A DNA stretch of 64,000 bases from Halomarina ordinaria (GCF_030553305.1 NZ_JARRAH010000001.1:1798001-1862000), one strand, 5' to 3'; numbered from the stretch's first letter, positions 50,185 to 59,153 are shown. The notes: generated by a model not told the origin, from the sequence alone. A program made the numbers and translations.

Positions 50185-51695
50185 GATTCGTTGCAGGCGC
50201 CGCTCGGACAGCGCCCGTCTGCGTGGGCGCGGAACTCGGTCTCGAACTGTTCCATGGCGGTGGTGACGGGACGGGCGGCGGTCTGCCCGAACGCGCAGGT
50301 GCTCGTCGCCCGCATCACGCGCGCCAGTTCGCGTAGCATGTCGTCCTGGTAGTCGCCGCCGTAGACGTCACGCAGGAGGTTCGTCAGCTGTTTCGACCCC
50401 TCGCGACAGGGCACACAGCGCCCGCAGTTCTCCTCCTCGGCGAACCGGGCGCGGGTACCGACGGTGGCGACCGCACAGGTGGTGTCGTCGAGCAGTTCGA
50501 CGACCCCCTCGGTACCGAGGTCGGCGGCGGCGAGCGCGGGGGCGCTCGGGGGGCAGTCGAGCGACCGGGTGAGGCCACCGAACTGCCCGCCGACGCAGGC
50601 CATCTTGTAGCGTCCGGTCATCGAGACGGCGTCGCGGGCGGCCGCGAGCGAACTCCCGGTGGGGAGTTCGACCGTCGCTGGCGCCTCGACGTCGCCGGCG
50701 ACGGTGAACAGGCGCGTGCCGGGGTCGGCGTCGTCGGCGTCGTACGCCTCGTCCGCGAGGAGTGCCCGGCGGACGTGCGCGAACGTTCGGGGGGTGTGGA
50801 TGACCGTCGGCCGGCCGTAGAGGCCGTGGGTCTCCGGGCCGGGCGGGCGGACGCGCGCCTCGATGCGGTCCGCGCCCTCCATCGCCTCCAGCGCCATCGT
50901 CATCTCGCCGGCGATGAAGCGGTCGGGGCCGACGACGACCTCGACGGTGACGCCCTTCTCGGCGGCGAGCGCGCTCGCGGCCGCCTCGACGCGCTCGTGG
51001 ACGAGCGCGTCCTCCTCGTTGCAGTAGACGACGACGTCGCCCGCGCCGACGGCGCGGGCGGTCGCGAGCGCTCCGTCGAGGACGGCGAGGGGTGTGGATT
51101 CGAGCAGGAGACGGTCGGTCCCGTTGCGCCGGTCGGCCTCGTTGGCGTTGACGACGACGACGGGGTCGCCGTCGGCCTCGCTCGCGGTGCGCCACGCCGG
51201 CGCGACCGGTTCGTCGGCCCGGCCGTCGCCGCGGCCGCGGCCCAGCAGACCGACCGCGGAGACGCGGTCGAGCGCCCGCTCGGGGGCGCCCTCGTCGAAC
51301 GTGGGGGGGAGGTCGTCGAGGCTCGCCGGCGCGACCCACCCGCAGGGGCCGAGCAGGTGCCGTCGGCCGACCGCGAGCGGTCCCGTCTCGGGGGCCGGGA
51401 GCGTCTCCGTGTCGGCGTCGTGCTCGACGACGGCCAGCGCCCCCTCAGTCGGGAGGTCGCCGTCGACGACCGTCGTGGCGAGGTCGCGCGCGCGCTCCAG
51501 CGTGCAGTTCTGGTGGTACGCAGTCCGGCCGTCGACGGTCGCCGATACCAGCGGGTCGACCCCCCGGATACCGGTCGAACCGACCGTGACGACGGACTCC
51601 GCTGCGACCGCCCGCGCGGCGGCGGCAACCGCGCCCTCCGCGTCCGAGACGCGAAGGAGGGGGGACCGACCGACGGTCGCTGGGGTCTCGTCCAT
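50181..51695 (-). CDS. NuoF-like NADH-binding / FMN subunit of a formate dehydrogenase
   Basis: 504 residues. An N-terminal thioredoxin-like section (about 1-120, with DAEGAVAAAARAVAAESVVTVGS and YHQNCTLERARDLATT) is fused to a NuoF-like core: VVNANEADRRNGTDRLLLESTP then the C-terminal 4Fe-4S ligands ENCGRCVPCREG and TSTCAFGQ. The FMN-binding loop near residue 155 (GLLGRGRGDGRADEP) lacks the usual GFPTG element. Translated with fdhF by ATGA overlap; starts at ATG 51695. Confidence 0.85.
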   Translation of the reverse strand: MDETPATVGRSPLLRVSDAEGAVAAAARAVAAESVVTVGSTGIRGVDPLVSATVDGRTAYHQNCTLERARDLATTVVDGDLPTEGALAVVEHDADTETLPAPETGPLAVGRRHLLGPCGWVAPASLDDLPPTFDEGAPERALDRVSAVGLLGRGRGDGRADEPVAPAWRTASEADGDPVVVVNANEADRRNGTDRLLLESTPLAVLDGALATARAVGAGDVVVYCNEEDALVHERVEAAASALAAEKGVTVEVVVGPDRFIAGEMTMALEAMEGADRIEARVRPPGPETHGLYGRPTVIHTPRTFAHVRRALLADEAYDADDADPGTRLFTVAGDVEAPATVELPTGSSLAAARDAVSMTGRYKMACVGGQFGGLTRSLDCPPSAPALAAADLGTEGVVELLDDTTCAVATVGTRARFAEEENCGRCVPCREGSKQLTNLLRDVYGGDYQDDMLRELARVMRATSTCAFGQTAARPVTTAMEQFETEFRAHADGRCPSGACNES

Positions 51696-51791
51696 ACGCC
51701 GCCTGCGAGCGGGGACCGTAAAAAACGATTGTCCGCGGAATCGTACCAATCGAGAGACAGTGTCGTGTGTGGTGGTGAGTGTCGGCCCGGG

Positions 51792-51911
51792 TCAGAAGGG
51801 CGGCGTCAGGCGCGGACGACGGCGTCGCCTGCGCACGACCGTGAGCGCGGCGACGAGTGCGAGAACGAGTGCGAGGACGACCGGCCCGGCGAGCGTTCGA
51901 GTGTTCGGCAT
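51792..51911 (-). CDS. Micro membrane protein, 39 aa
   Basis: 39 codons from ATG 51911: MPNTRTLAGP, one transmembrane helix VVLALVLALVAALTVV and a stretch of six arginines. The inside-positive tail gives a clear N-out/C-in orientation. Lies between nuoF-like and the second formate dehydrogenase genes in the same direction. Too short for firm proof. Confidence 0.5.
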   Translation of the reverse strand: MPNTRTLAGPVVLALVLALVAALTVVRRRRRRPRLTPPF

Positions 51912-52003
51912 GGCGCTCGCTTCGCCCGCGGCTCACTTGACCGTGGGGGTGCCGGCCGCGACCGTCGAGGAGGGGGAAGCGAAGGGAGTGCGAGGACGGA
52001 CGT

Positions 52004-54091
52004 TCAGTCGCCCGGCTGGGCCGCCGGTTCGACGTCCACCTCCACGCGCGCGGCCGACGCCTTGTACTCCGGAATCTTCGCGACCGGGTCGAGCGCGTCG
52101 TTCGTCAGCCGGTTGATGGGCGACTCCGAGAAGTGCGGCGTCGACCACAGCACGCCCGGCTTCACGTTCTCGTTGACGCTCGCCTTGACGACGACGTCAC
52201 CGCGGCGGGAGACGAGTTTGACGTACGCCTCGTCCTCGACGCCGAGCCGGTCGGCGTCGACGGGGTTGATGTCGACGAAGTTCTCCGGCGTCCGGCGGAT
52301 GAGCGTCGGCGAACGGGTGCTCATCGTCCCCGTGTTGTAGTGCTCCTCGAGGCGGGCGGTCGTCAGGACGAACGGGTACGTCTCGTCCTCGACCTCCCGT
52401 GGCGGCTGGTGGGTGACGCCCCGAATCCCCCCGAGGCCGCTCGGCGTGTCGAACGACTCCTCGTAGAGGAACGGGTCGCCCTCGTCCTCCTCGTCGTAGC
52501 ACGGCCAGTGGACGCCCTCTAGCCCGAGACGGTCGTAGGTGATGCCCCGGTAGATGGGCGTCACCTGCCGGAGTTCCTCGAACACCTCCTCGGGGTCGCC
52601 GGCGTCGAAGTCGAAGCCCTCGCCGAAGAGGCGCGTGCCGACGTCCGAGAGGATGTCGAGGTCGTGGCGCGCGTTGCCGGGGACGCGCGTCGCCGCGCGC
52701 ATGCGCTGGACGCGCCGGTCGGTGTTGGTGACGGTGCCGCCGCGCTCGGCCCACGAGGTGGCGGGGAGGACGACGTCGGCCAGTTCGGCGGTGTCGGACA
52801 TGAAGATGTCCTGGACGACGATGAACTCCATCTCGTCGAGCAGTTCGAGCACCTCGTTGCCGTTCGGTTCGCTGATGACCGGGTTCTCGCCCATCACGTA
52901 GAGGCCGTGGACCTGCTCGCCCGCCGCCTGGGTTATCTCGACGTTCGAGAGGCCCGGGACGGTCGGGACCTCGAAGCCCCACACCTCCTCGACGGCGGCG
53001 CGGCCCTCGTCGTCGTCGACGGGGACGTAGCCGGGGAGGGTGTTGTACATCGCCCCGACGTCGCAGGTCCCCTGGACGTTGTTCTGCCCGCGGAGCGGGT
53101 TGACGCCGGTGCCGGGGCGGCCGAGGTTGCCCGTCACCAGCGCGAGGTTGATCTCGTTCTGGACGTTGTCGGTCCCGCAGGCGTGCTGGCTCATCCCCAT
53201 GCCGGTGAAGATGGCGGCGTTCTCCGCCGTGGCGTAGACCTCGGCGGCGCGCTCGATGTCCTCCAGCGGGACGCCACAGATGTCCGCGGCCTCCTCGACG
53301 TCGAAGTCCTCCAGGGTCTCGACGAGGTGCTCGAAGCCCTCGGTGCGCTCCTCGACGAAGTCCTCGTCGACCCAGCCGTTGTCGAGAATCGTCTTGAGGA
53401 CGATGTTGAGGAGCGGGATGTCGGTTCCCGGTTTCACCTGCAGGTGGAGGTCCGCGTCGCGGCTGGTCTTGTTCACGTGCGGGTCGACCTGGACGACGAA
53501 GGTGTCCTCGAGCGCCGCCTGCCGGAAGTACTTGCTGTGGGCGATGGGGTGCTGTTCGGCCGGGTTGGCGCCGTGTATCCAGTAGACGTCGGCCTCCTCC
53601 ATCAGGTCCTGCATGCTGTTGGTCATCGCGCCGGCGCCGAGGCTCTCGCGCAGGGCGGCCACCGTCGAGGCGTGACACATCCGCGTGCAGTTGTCGACGT
53701 TGTTGGTGCCGTAGCGACGGGCGAGTTTCTGCAGGACGTAGTTCTCCTCGTTCGTGCACTTCGAGGAACCGAAGAAGCCCATCGAGTTGCCGCCGTACTC
53801 CTCGCGGATGCGGCTCATCTCGCTCGTGACGCGCTCGAGCGCCTCCTCCCACGTCGCCTCGCGGAACTCGCCGTCCTCTCTGACGAGCGGTTCCATGAGG
53901 CGCTCCTCGTGGTTCACCACCTCGGTCGACGCGCCGCCCTTGATGCAGAGCGCGCCCTCGTTCACCGGTGCGTCGAACCACGGTTGCAGTCGTACCTCGC
54001 CCTGTTCCTCGCCCTCCTTGAGTTTGAGTCCGCACCCGACCCCGCAGTACGGGCAGATGGTACAGACCCCCTCGTCGGCCTCCTTGCTCAT
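52004..54091 (-). CDS. Formate dehydrogenase alpha subunit, second copy (no NuoG domain)
   Basis: 695 residues of the molybdopterin oxidoreductase family: MSKEADEGVCTICPYCGVGCGL (4Fe-4S ligands), LCIKGGAS, and NCTRMCHASTVAAL with the Mo-ligand Cys near residue 138. RGQNNVQG near 355 and the C-terminal domain ending QPGD complete the family order. Mo-guanine-dinucleotide enzymes of this type include formate dehydrogenase, assimilatory nitrate reductase and others; similarity to the first fdhF in the window favours formate dehydrogenase. AT-rich sequence before 54164 holds its promoter. Confidence 0.9.
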   Translation of the reverse strand: MSKEADEGVCTICPYCGVGCGLKLKEGEEQGEVRLQPWFDAPVNEGALCIKGGASTEVVNHEERLMEPLVREDGEFREATWEEALERVTSEMSRIREEYGGNSMGFFGSSKCTNEENYVLQKLARRYGTNNVDNCTRMCHASTVAALRESLGAGAMTNSMQDLMEEADVYWIHGANPAEQHPIAHSKYFRQAALEDTFVVQVDPHVNKTSRDADLHLQVKPGTDIPLLNIVLKTILDNGWVDEDFVEERTEGFEHLVETLEDFDVEEAADICGVPLEDIERAAEVYATAENAAIFTGMGMSQHACGTDNVQNEINLALVTGNLGRPGTGVNPLRGQNNVQGTCDVGAMYNTLPGYVPVDDDEGRAAVEEVWGFEVPTVPGLSNVEITQAAGEQVHGLYVMGENPVISEPNGNEVLELLDEMEFIVVQDIFMSDTAELADVVLPATSWAERGGTVTNTDRRVQRMRAATRVPGNARHDLDILSDVGTRLFGEGFDFDAGDPEEVFEELRQVTPIYRGITYDRLGLEGVHWPCYDEEDEGDPFLYEESFDTPSGLGGIRGVTHQPPREVEDETYPFVLTTARLEEHYNTGTMSTRSPTLIRRTPENFVDINPVDADRLGVEDEAYVKLVSRRGDVVVKASVNENVKPGVLWSTPHFSESPINRLTNDALDPVAKIPEYKASAARVEVDVEPAAQPGD

Positions 54092-54362
54092 AGTTGTCGT
54101 GTTGTGTCGGTCGCTGGTCGTCGCGCTGGTCCCCTTCCGCGTCGTTCGCTACCGAATACCACATCGTGGTCGGGATTGAACGTTACGTTGTTCTCCTCAA
54201 CCGTATGTACTGAAATCTAGAGGGTCATTCCAACACATTAGTCTTTCTCCGTGAATGAACGGAGGGGGAGAACAGTTCGAGCGGCGACCGGGCGTGGCGT
54301 TATGCCGTCGGGAGACCAATGGACCTGGACCGGGGCGACACAGCCACGGGGTGAGTGAGAGA

Positions 54363-54926
54363 ATGGAACTCGACTGTTCGGTCGTCGACAGGGAAGCCCG
54401 CGCGTACGAGCGTCGCGAACCGTTCCACGAGGTCGAGCGCGACCAGTTGGAGACGCTCCCGGACGCCGTCGCCGCGGGGGACGTCACGTGGAAGGACGTG
54501 GAGTGGGTCGTCTGGTGGTACTTCAGACGTCACCTCGGAGCGTACCCCCACAGGCGGCGACTCGACGTCGAGGAGCGCTTCCGGTCGAACGACTGGGAGG
54601 ACGTCCGCGAGATGGTCGAGGCGGTCGGCAAGGTCGACACGGACGAGGAGCGCCTCGCGTGCCTCGAGACGCTCGACGGCGTCGACACCGGCGTCGCGAG
54701 CGCCCTCCTGCAGTACCTCCGTCCCGACGCCTACCTCGCCGTCGACGAGCGGACGTGGGACGCACTCCGCGCCGCCGGCGTTCTCTCGACGCCCTATCCC
54801 GACCCGCCGTCGACGACGGCCTACCAGCGCTACCTGGAGCGGTGTCGGACGCTGGCCGAACGCTGCGACGTCGACCTCCAGACGGTGTACCGCGCGCTCT
54901 GGCGACTGGGCGGCGACGAGTCATAA
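54363..54926 (+). CDS. Helix-hairpin-helix domain protein of unknown function
   Basis: 187 residues from ATG 54363. The middle contains LDGVDTGVASALLQYLRPDAYLAVDERTWDALRAAGV, like the helix-hairpin-helix plus following acidic region of the HhH-GPD (endonuclease III) glycosylase fold. No 4Fe-4S ligands and no obvious catalytic Lys, so it may be non-catalytic or a distant relative. The inverted repeat CTCCGT-GAATGA-ACGGAG (54247-54264) lies ~100 bp upstream. Confidence 0.72.
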   Translation: MELDCSVVDREARAYERREPFHEVERDQLETLPDAVAAGDVTWKDVEWVVWWYFRRHLGAYPHRRRLDVEERFRSNDWEDVREMVEAVGKVDTDEERLACLETLDGVDTGVASALLQYLRPDAYLAVDERTWDALRAAGVLSTPYPDPPSTTAYQRYLERCRTLAERCDVDLQTVYRALWRLGGDES

Positions 54927-54993
54927 CCGAACGGGACTGTCCGTCGATGTGACCGACGGCGGATACTTGCCCCCGGGGGGCGACTCACCGTCG

Positions 54994-56124
54994 ATGAGCG
55001 ACGAACGGGTCCCCGTGACGGTGATCGCCGGCGCGCTCGGGGCAGGGAAGACGACGCTCGTGAACCGCCTGCTGACCGCGCCCGGCGACCGGCGTATCGC
55101 GGTCATCGTCAACGACATGGGGGAGGTGAACGTCGACGCGGAACTCGTCGAGCGCGAGGAGGAGGGCGTCGTCGACCTCTCGAACGGCTGTATCTGCTGT
55201 CGCCTGCAGGACGACCTCCGGACGGAGGCGGCGCGACTGGCCCGCGAGCGCGAGTTCGACTACCTCGTCGTCGAGGCCTCCGGCATCAGCGAACCCGTCC
55301 CCATCGCGCGGACGCTCGCCGGCGACGCCGGGGAGGGACCGGACCCCACCGACGACTACGCCCTCGACACGATGGTGACCGTCGTCGACGCCTACGGGTT
55401 CTGGAAAGAGTTCGACGCGGGCGCGGACCTCCCGCCGGGCCACGACCCCGAGCGGCCGCTGGCGGACGTGCTCGTCGACGGCATCGAGTTCTGCGACGTA
55501 CTCCTGCTCAACAAGTGCGACATGGTGCCCGACGGGGTCCTCGACGACATGGAGGCCGTGATTCGACGACTCCAGCCCCGCGCGGCGATACGCCGGACGA
55601 CCCACTCGGACGTCCCGCCCGAGACAGTACTCGGGACCGGCCGCTTCGACTTCGAGGCGGCGAGCCGCGAGCAGGGCTGGAAGCGCGAACTCGCCGGCGG
55701 CGGACACGGGGGGAGGGACGACCACGGGGGCGAGGAGGGTCACGACCACTCGCACGACCGCTCCGCCGCCGAGACCCACGGCGTCGAGTCGGTCGTCTAC
55801 GAGGAAGGCGACCGGCCGCTCCACTCCGGGCGGTTCTCCGACTGGCTCGACGACTGGGACGGGTCGGTCGTCCGCGCGAAGGGCTTCTGCTGGCTGGCGA
55901 GTCGGCCGGAGGAGGTACTCGGGTTGAACCAGGCCGGACCCTCGCTGCGCGCCGGTCCCATCGGCGAGTGGGGCGAGGACGACCCGGCCACGCGGCTGGT
56001 GTTCATCGGGACCGACCTCGACGACGGACTGCTCGACGGCCTCGACGCGTGTCTGCTCGACGACGGCGAGTCGGACGTCACCCGGGCGGACGACCCGTTC
56101 CCGCGCGAGACGCTGCTCAAGTAA
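54994..56124 (+). CDS. COG0523 (CobW/YjiA/ZNG) GTP-binding metallochaperone
   Basis: 376 residues: GALGAGKTTLVNRLL P-loop near residue 13, the metal-binding NGCICCRLQDDLR near 64 (CxCC) and NKCDMV near 174. A histidine-rich linker (GGGHGGRDDHGGEEGHDHSHD, about 230-250) precedes the C-terminal CobW_C domain. COG0523 proteins insert Zn, Co or other metals into client enzymes. The likely client nearby is the zinc formaldehyde dehydrogenase (inference). No cobalamin gene is adjacent, so the CobW name would mislead. Confidence 0.9.
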   Translation: MSDERVPVTVIAGALGAGKTTLVNRLLTAPGDRRIAVIVNDMGEVNVDAELVEREEEGVVDLSNGCICCRLQDDLRTEAARLAREREFDYLVVEASGISEPVPIARTLAGDAGEGPDPTDDYALDTMVTVVDAYGFWKEFDAGADLPPGHDPERPLADVLVDGIEFCDVLLLNKCDMVPDGVLDDMEAVIRRLQPRAAIRRTTHSDVPPETVLGTGRFDFEAASREQGWKRELAGGGHGGRDDHGGEEGHDHSHDRSAAETHGVESVVYEEGDRPLHSGRFSDWLDDWDGSVVRAKGFCWLASRPEEVLGLNQAGPSLRAGPIGEWGEDDPATRLVFIGTDLDDGLLDGLDACLLDDGESDVTRADDPFPRETLLK

Positions 56125-56265
56125 TCAGACCTGCTCGCGCAGTTCCTCGTAGGACTCGTGGAACCCGTAGGTCGACTCGCCCGTCCCACCGACGGCGTTC
56201 TGGTAGACGTCGTCGTACTGGAGGAGGGCGGACCACCCCGCGCCGATGTTACAGTAGAGACACAC
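56125..56265 (-). CDS. Micro protein with CLYCN motif, 46 aa
   Basis: 46 codons from GTG 56265: (M)CLYCNIGAGWSALLQY, then DDVYQNAVGGTGESTYGFHESYEELREQV. Clearly protein-like, with a Cys-X2-Cys pair at the N-terminus and conserved-looking turns. No ATG exists further upstream, so GTG is inferred. It is tail to tail with the COG0523 gene and 144 bp upstream of the formaldehyde dehydrogenase's stop. Family unknown to me. Confidence 0.6.
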   Translation of the reverse strand: MCLYCNIGAGWSALLQYDDVYQNAVGGTGESTYGFHESYEELREQV

Positions 56266-56409
56266 GAGTGGAGCTACCGCCAGCGGGAGGATAACGGTTG
56301 CGGGGGGTCGTCCGACGCGCGGTGGGCGGTCCGTCGACTCTCACGGGTCGTCGTGTGCTGGGTCCGGGGGGCGCAAAAGAAGCGTGCGTGCTGTGGCGAG
56401 ACGGTCCGA

Positions 56410-57570
56410 CTACGGTTCGAGGAGGACCTTCGTGACGCCCTCCTCGCGCTTGTCGAACGCCTCGTACATCTCGGGAGCCTCCTCCAGGCCGACGCGGTGG
56501 GAGACGACGAAACTCGGGTCGGCGCGCCCCTCGATGATGAGGTCGCGCAGCTGGCGGTTGTACTGCTTGACGTTACACTGGCCCGTCCCGAGGCGCAGGC
56601 CCTTCTCGAAGAGCTTGCCGAAGTCGATGCCGAGTCGGCCCTGCGCGGCCATGTCGTCGGGCGCGCCGGGGTCGCTCGGGACGTAGAGGCCGGGGATGCC
56701 CAGTTGGCCCGTCGGGCGGACGGTCTGGATGAGCTGGTTGAGGACGACCGCCGGGTTCTCACGGGCGGGGTCGTAGGCGTCGTCACCCGTGTCGGTGTCC
56801 GGGTCGATGGCCTGATAGCCGACGGCGTCGACGCCGCGGTCGACCCCGTCGCCGTGGGCCTCCTTTATCTGCTCGACCGGGTCGGCGTCCTCGAAGTTGA
56901 TGGGCATCGCGTCGCAGTGCTCCTCGGCCAGGTCGAGGCGACTCGGGACGCGGTCGACGACGTATATCTCCGAGGCGCCCTTTATCTTCGCGCTGTAGGC
57001 GGCCATCAGACCGACGGGACCGGCGCCGAAGATGGCGATGGACTCGCCGGGCTGGAGGCCGGCCAGTTCCGTCCCGTGCCACCCCGTCGGGAAGATGTCG
57101 GCGAGGAGGGCGAAGGAGTCCTCGTGCTCGTTGCCCTCCGGGAGTTTCAGCGCGTTGAAGTCCGCGTACGGGACGCGCAGTTGCTCGGCCTGCCCCCCCT
57201 GATAGGGACCCATCGCCACGTAGCCGTAGGCGCCGCCGGCGAAGCCGGGGTTGACGTTCGTACAGAACCCGGTGAACCCGTTCTCGCAGTTTCGACAGTG
57301 CCCGCAGGCGACGTTGAACGGGAGGACGATTCGGTCGCCCTCCTCGAGGGTGCTTACCCCCTCGCCGACCTCGGTGACGGTCCCCATGTTCTCGTGGCCG
57401 AAGACGATACCCGGTTCGGCGGCCGTCCGGCCCTCGTACATGTGGAGGTCCGACCCGCAGATGGCGGTCGTCGTGATGTCGATGACCACGTCGTTCGGGT
57501 CCTCGATGCTCGGTTCGTCGACGTCCTCGATTGCGACCTCGTGCTCGCCTTTGTAGACTACTGCGTCCAT
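56410..57570 (-). CDS. Glutathione-independent formaldehyde dehydrogenase (zinc alcohol dehydrogenase family)
   Basis: 386 residues, PFDH type: CGSDLHMYEG catalytic zinc site near residue 38, GHENMGTV near 59, structural zinc CGHCRNCENGFTGFC near 90-104 and Rossmann GAGPVGLMAAY near 183. It has the extra segments (VNPGFAGGAYGYVAMG) that set this subgroup apart. The usual reaction is formaldehyde plus NAD to formate. Some relatives dismutate aldehydes. Formate dehydrogenases lie upstream in the window. Confidence 0.9.
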   Translation of the reverse strand: MDAVVYKGEHEVAIEDVDEPSIEDPNDVVIDITTTAICGSDLHMYEGRTAAEPGIVFGHENMGTVTEVGEGVSTLEEGDRIVLPFNVACGHCRNCENGFTGFCTNVNPGFAGGAYGYVAMGPYQGGQAEQLRVPYADFNALKLPEGNEHEDSFALLADIFPTGWHGTELAGLQPGESIAIFGAGPVGLMAAYSAKIKGASEIYVVDRVPSRLDLAEEHCDAMPINFEDADPVEQIKEAHGDGVDRGVDAVGYQAIDPDTDTGDDAYDPARENPAVVLNQLIQTVRPTGQLGIPGLYVPSDPGAPDDMAAQGRLGIDFGKLFEKGLRLGTGQCNVKQYNRQLRDLIIEGRADPSFVVSHRVGLEEAPEMYEAFDKREEGVTKVLLEP

Positions 57571-57802
57571 TGGTATGACACCGAATCGACAGTCGCCCGC
57601 TCGGCTATTACCTGTTTTTTAGTACGGGTTTGAGAGTGAAGCAGACGGGACAGTCACGAGCTGTCGGGTATCGTGACCGTTCGGCGGTGCGTCGACCGTG
57701 GAGACGACGCGGAGCGCGGCCGGCGGTCCCGGGGCGGACGGCCGGGCGACCGGGCCACACGAGCGTGAGGGGTGTAAGTGCGCGGGGCACCTTCTCCGAC
57801 TC

Positions 57803-58183
57803 GTGACCGACACGACCGCCGAGACCGACCCGCTCGTCGCCGCGCGCGAGACCCCCGACCGACCGGTTCACCTGCGCGACGGCGAGGAGCTGGCGGCGCT
57901 CGTCGCCGCCCACGACCTCGTCCTCGTCGACTTCTACACGAAGGGGTGCACGCTCTGTCAGAGCATCGAACCCGTCCTGGGGAACGTCGCGCGCGCCACG
58001 GACGCGGTCGTCGCGCTGGTCAACCCCCGCGAGGACCTCCCGCTGATAGAGGAGTACGCGATACGGAGCGTCCCGACGCTCGTCCTGTTCGAGGACGGCG
58101 AGGCCGTCGCCCGGCTGGCCGAGGGATTCCAGGGGACCGAGTCCGTCGTGGACTTCGTCGAACGACGCGGTATCGAAGAGTAG
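57803..58183 (+). CDS. Thioredoxin-like protein with CTLC active site
   Basis: 126 residues from GTG 57803. Thioredoxin fold: LVLVDFYTKGCTLCQSIEP (CxxC near residue 53-56), RSVPTLVLFEDGE with the cis-Pro, and a final helix. The motif is CTLC instead of CGPC; the changed inner residues and the Lys-Gly before it may alter redox potential. Start chosen at the GTG since sequence upstream is Gly/Arg-rich and not conserved-looking. Confidence 0.85.
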   Translation: MTDTTAETDPLVAARETPDRPVHLRDGEELAALVAAHDLVLVDFYTKGCTLCQSIEPVLGNVARATDAVVALVNPREDLPLIEEYAIRSVPTLVLFEDGEAVARLAEGFQGTESVVDFVERRGIEE

Positions 58184-58246
58184 AGAACGCCCGCCCGGAC
58201 GCCCCGAGCAGGAGCGAGGGACGTCGCGGCGGGCGGCCGGGTACGA

Positions 58247-58283
58247 CCGACACCCCGGCTGGGGGGGGATAGCGGGGTGTCGG
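58247..58283. terminator. Bidirectional hairpin between convergent thioredoxin and DsbA-like genes
   Basis: CCGACACCCCG and CGGGGTGTCGG form a perfect 11-bp stem around a 15-nt loop, in the 209-bp gap between the two converging genes. A further copy of GGGGTGTCGG follows at 58287-58296, which could swap with the first stem. Confidence 0.5.
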
Positions 58284-58392
58284 TGAGGGGTGTCGGCGAC
58301 CGATATTCCTGTCCGCCGACGAGCGGTGCTCGGGAGGGGTGCGTAATGGGCTTTCTGTTGGCGGCACGTGCCGCCCGCACCTCGGACGCGAC

Positions 58393-59028
58393 TCAGACGC
58401 CCTCGACGAGACGCTCCAGCTGTTCGGGGGGGACCGCACCGCGGGCGGCGTAGCCGTCGTAGGCGAACGTCGGCACGCCCGTCACGCCCTGACGCTGGGC
58501 CTCGGCGAACCGCTCGTCGACCTCGGCGCGGAGGGCGTCGTCGTCGAGTGCCGACCGGACCTCCTCGCCGTCGACGCCCGCCTCCTCGGCGAGGTCGACG
58601 AGGACGGCCTCGTCGCCGATGTCCCGGCCCTCGGTCCAGAGCGCCTCGAACACCGCCTCGTCGAACGCCAGCCACGTCTCGTAGGGGTGGTGTTCCGACA
58701 GGTAGTACGAGACGACCTGCGCGGGGAGCGAGTCGACCTCCGTCGCTATCTCCTGGGCCATCTCCACATCGTACTCCTCGCTGAGTCGGCGGACGTTTTC
58801 CCGGGCCTGCGCGTAGTAGTCGTCGTCCTTGCCGTCGTCGGCGTCGTGGTCGATGGTGCCGTCCGGCTTCCGCTTCCCGCTCCGGAGGTCGAAGGGGTGC
58901 CAGTCGACCTCGAGGGGGTCCTCGCGGGACGCCTGGTAGCGCCGGAGCGAGGCGCGACCGAGGTAGCAGAACGGGCAGACGTAGTCGGAGTAGACGGTCA
59001 GTCGCTCCGTGGAGTGGGCGTCACTCAT
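58393..59028 (-). CDS. DsbA-family oxidoreductase (FrnE-like)
   Basis: 211 residues: LTVYSDYVCPFCYLGRASL (CPFC near residue 18-21) followed by a helical insertion and TGVPTFAYDGYAARGAVPPEQL with the cis-Pro. FrnE-like proteins are cytosolic disulfide isomerases or 2-hydroxychromene-2-carboxylate isomerase relatives. No signal peptide, so the protein is predicted to act in the cytoplasm. Start ATG 59028. Confidence 0.9.
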   Translation of the reverse strand: MSDAHSTERLTVYSDYVCPFCYLGRASLRRYQASREDPLEVDWHPFDLRSGKRKPDGTIDHDADDGKDDDYYAQARENVRRLSEEYDVEMAQEIATEVDSLPAQVVSYYLSEHHPYETWLAFDEAVFEALWTEGRDIGDEAVLVDLAEEAGVDGEEVRSALDDDALRAEVDERFAEAQRQGVTGVPTFAYDGYAARGAVPPEQLERLVEGV

Positions 59029-59153
59029 GTGGAGGGACTCCGGGCAGCGGACGGAAGAGCGCGGGTCGGCTGTGAGGCGGGCGCGCACGACCGCTGGAAG
59101 GCGATTCTTCGGGGGGAACGAACCTTTTTCCCGGATGACGGGCGAGAGACCCC

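Noticed and set aside
45440-50352. Very long open frames antisense to the formate dehydrogenase and NuoF-like genes (over 1000 codons on both strands)
   Set aside because: They are shadows caused by high GC at third positions of the genuine genes; composition is Arg/Pro/Val-rich and no motif is found, whereas the opposite-strand proteins have complete cofactor motifs.
54994-56124. Calling the COG0523 GTPase CobW of cobalamin synthesis
   Set aside because: No cobalt chelatase or cobalamin gene is adjacent; the His-rich linker and zinc dehydrogenase neighbour fit a general metal chaperone better.
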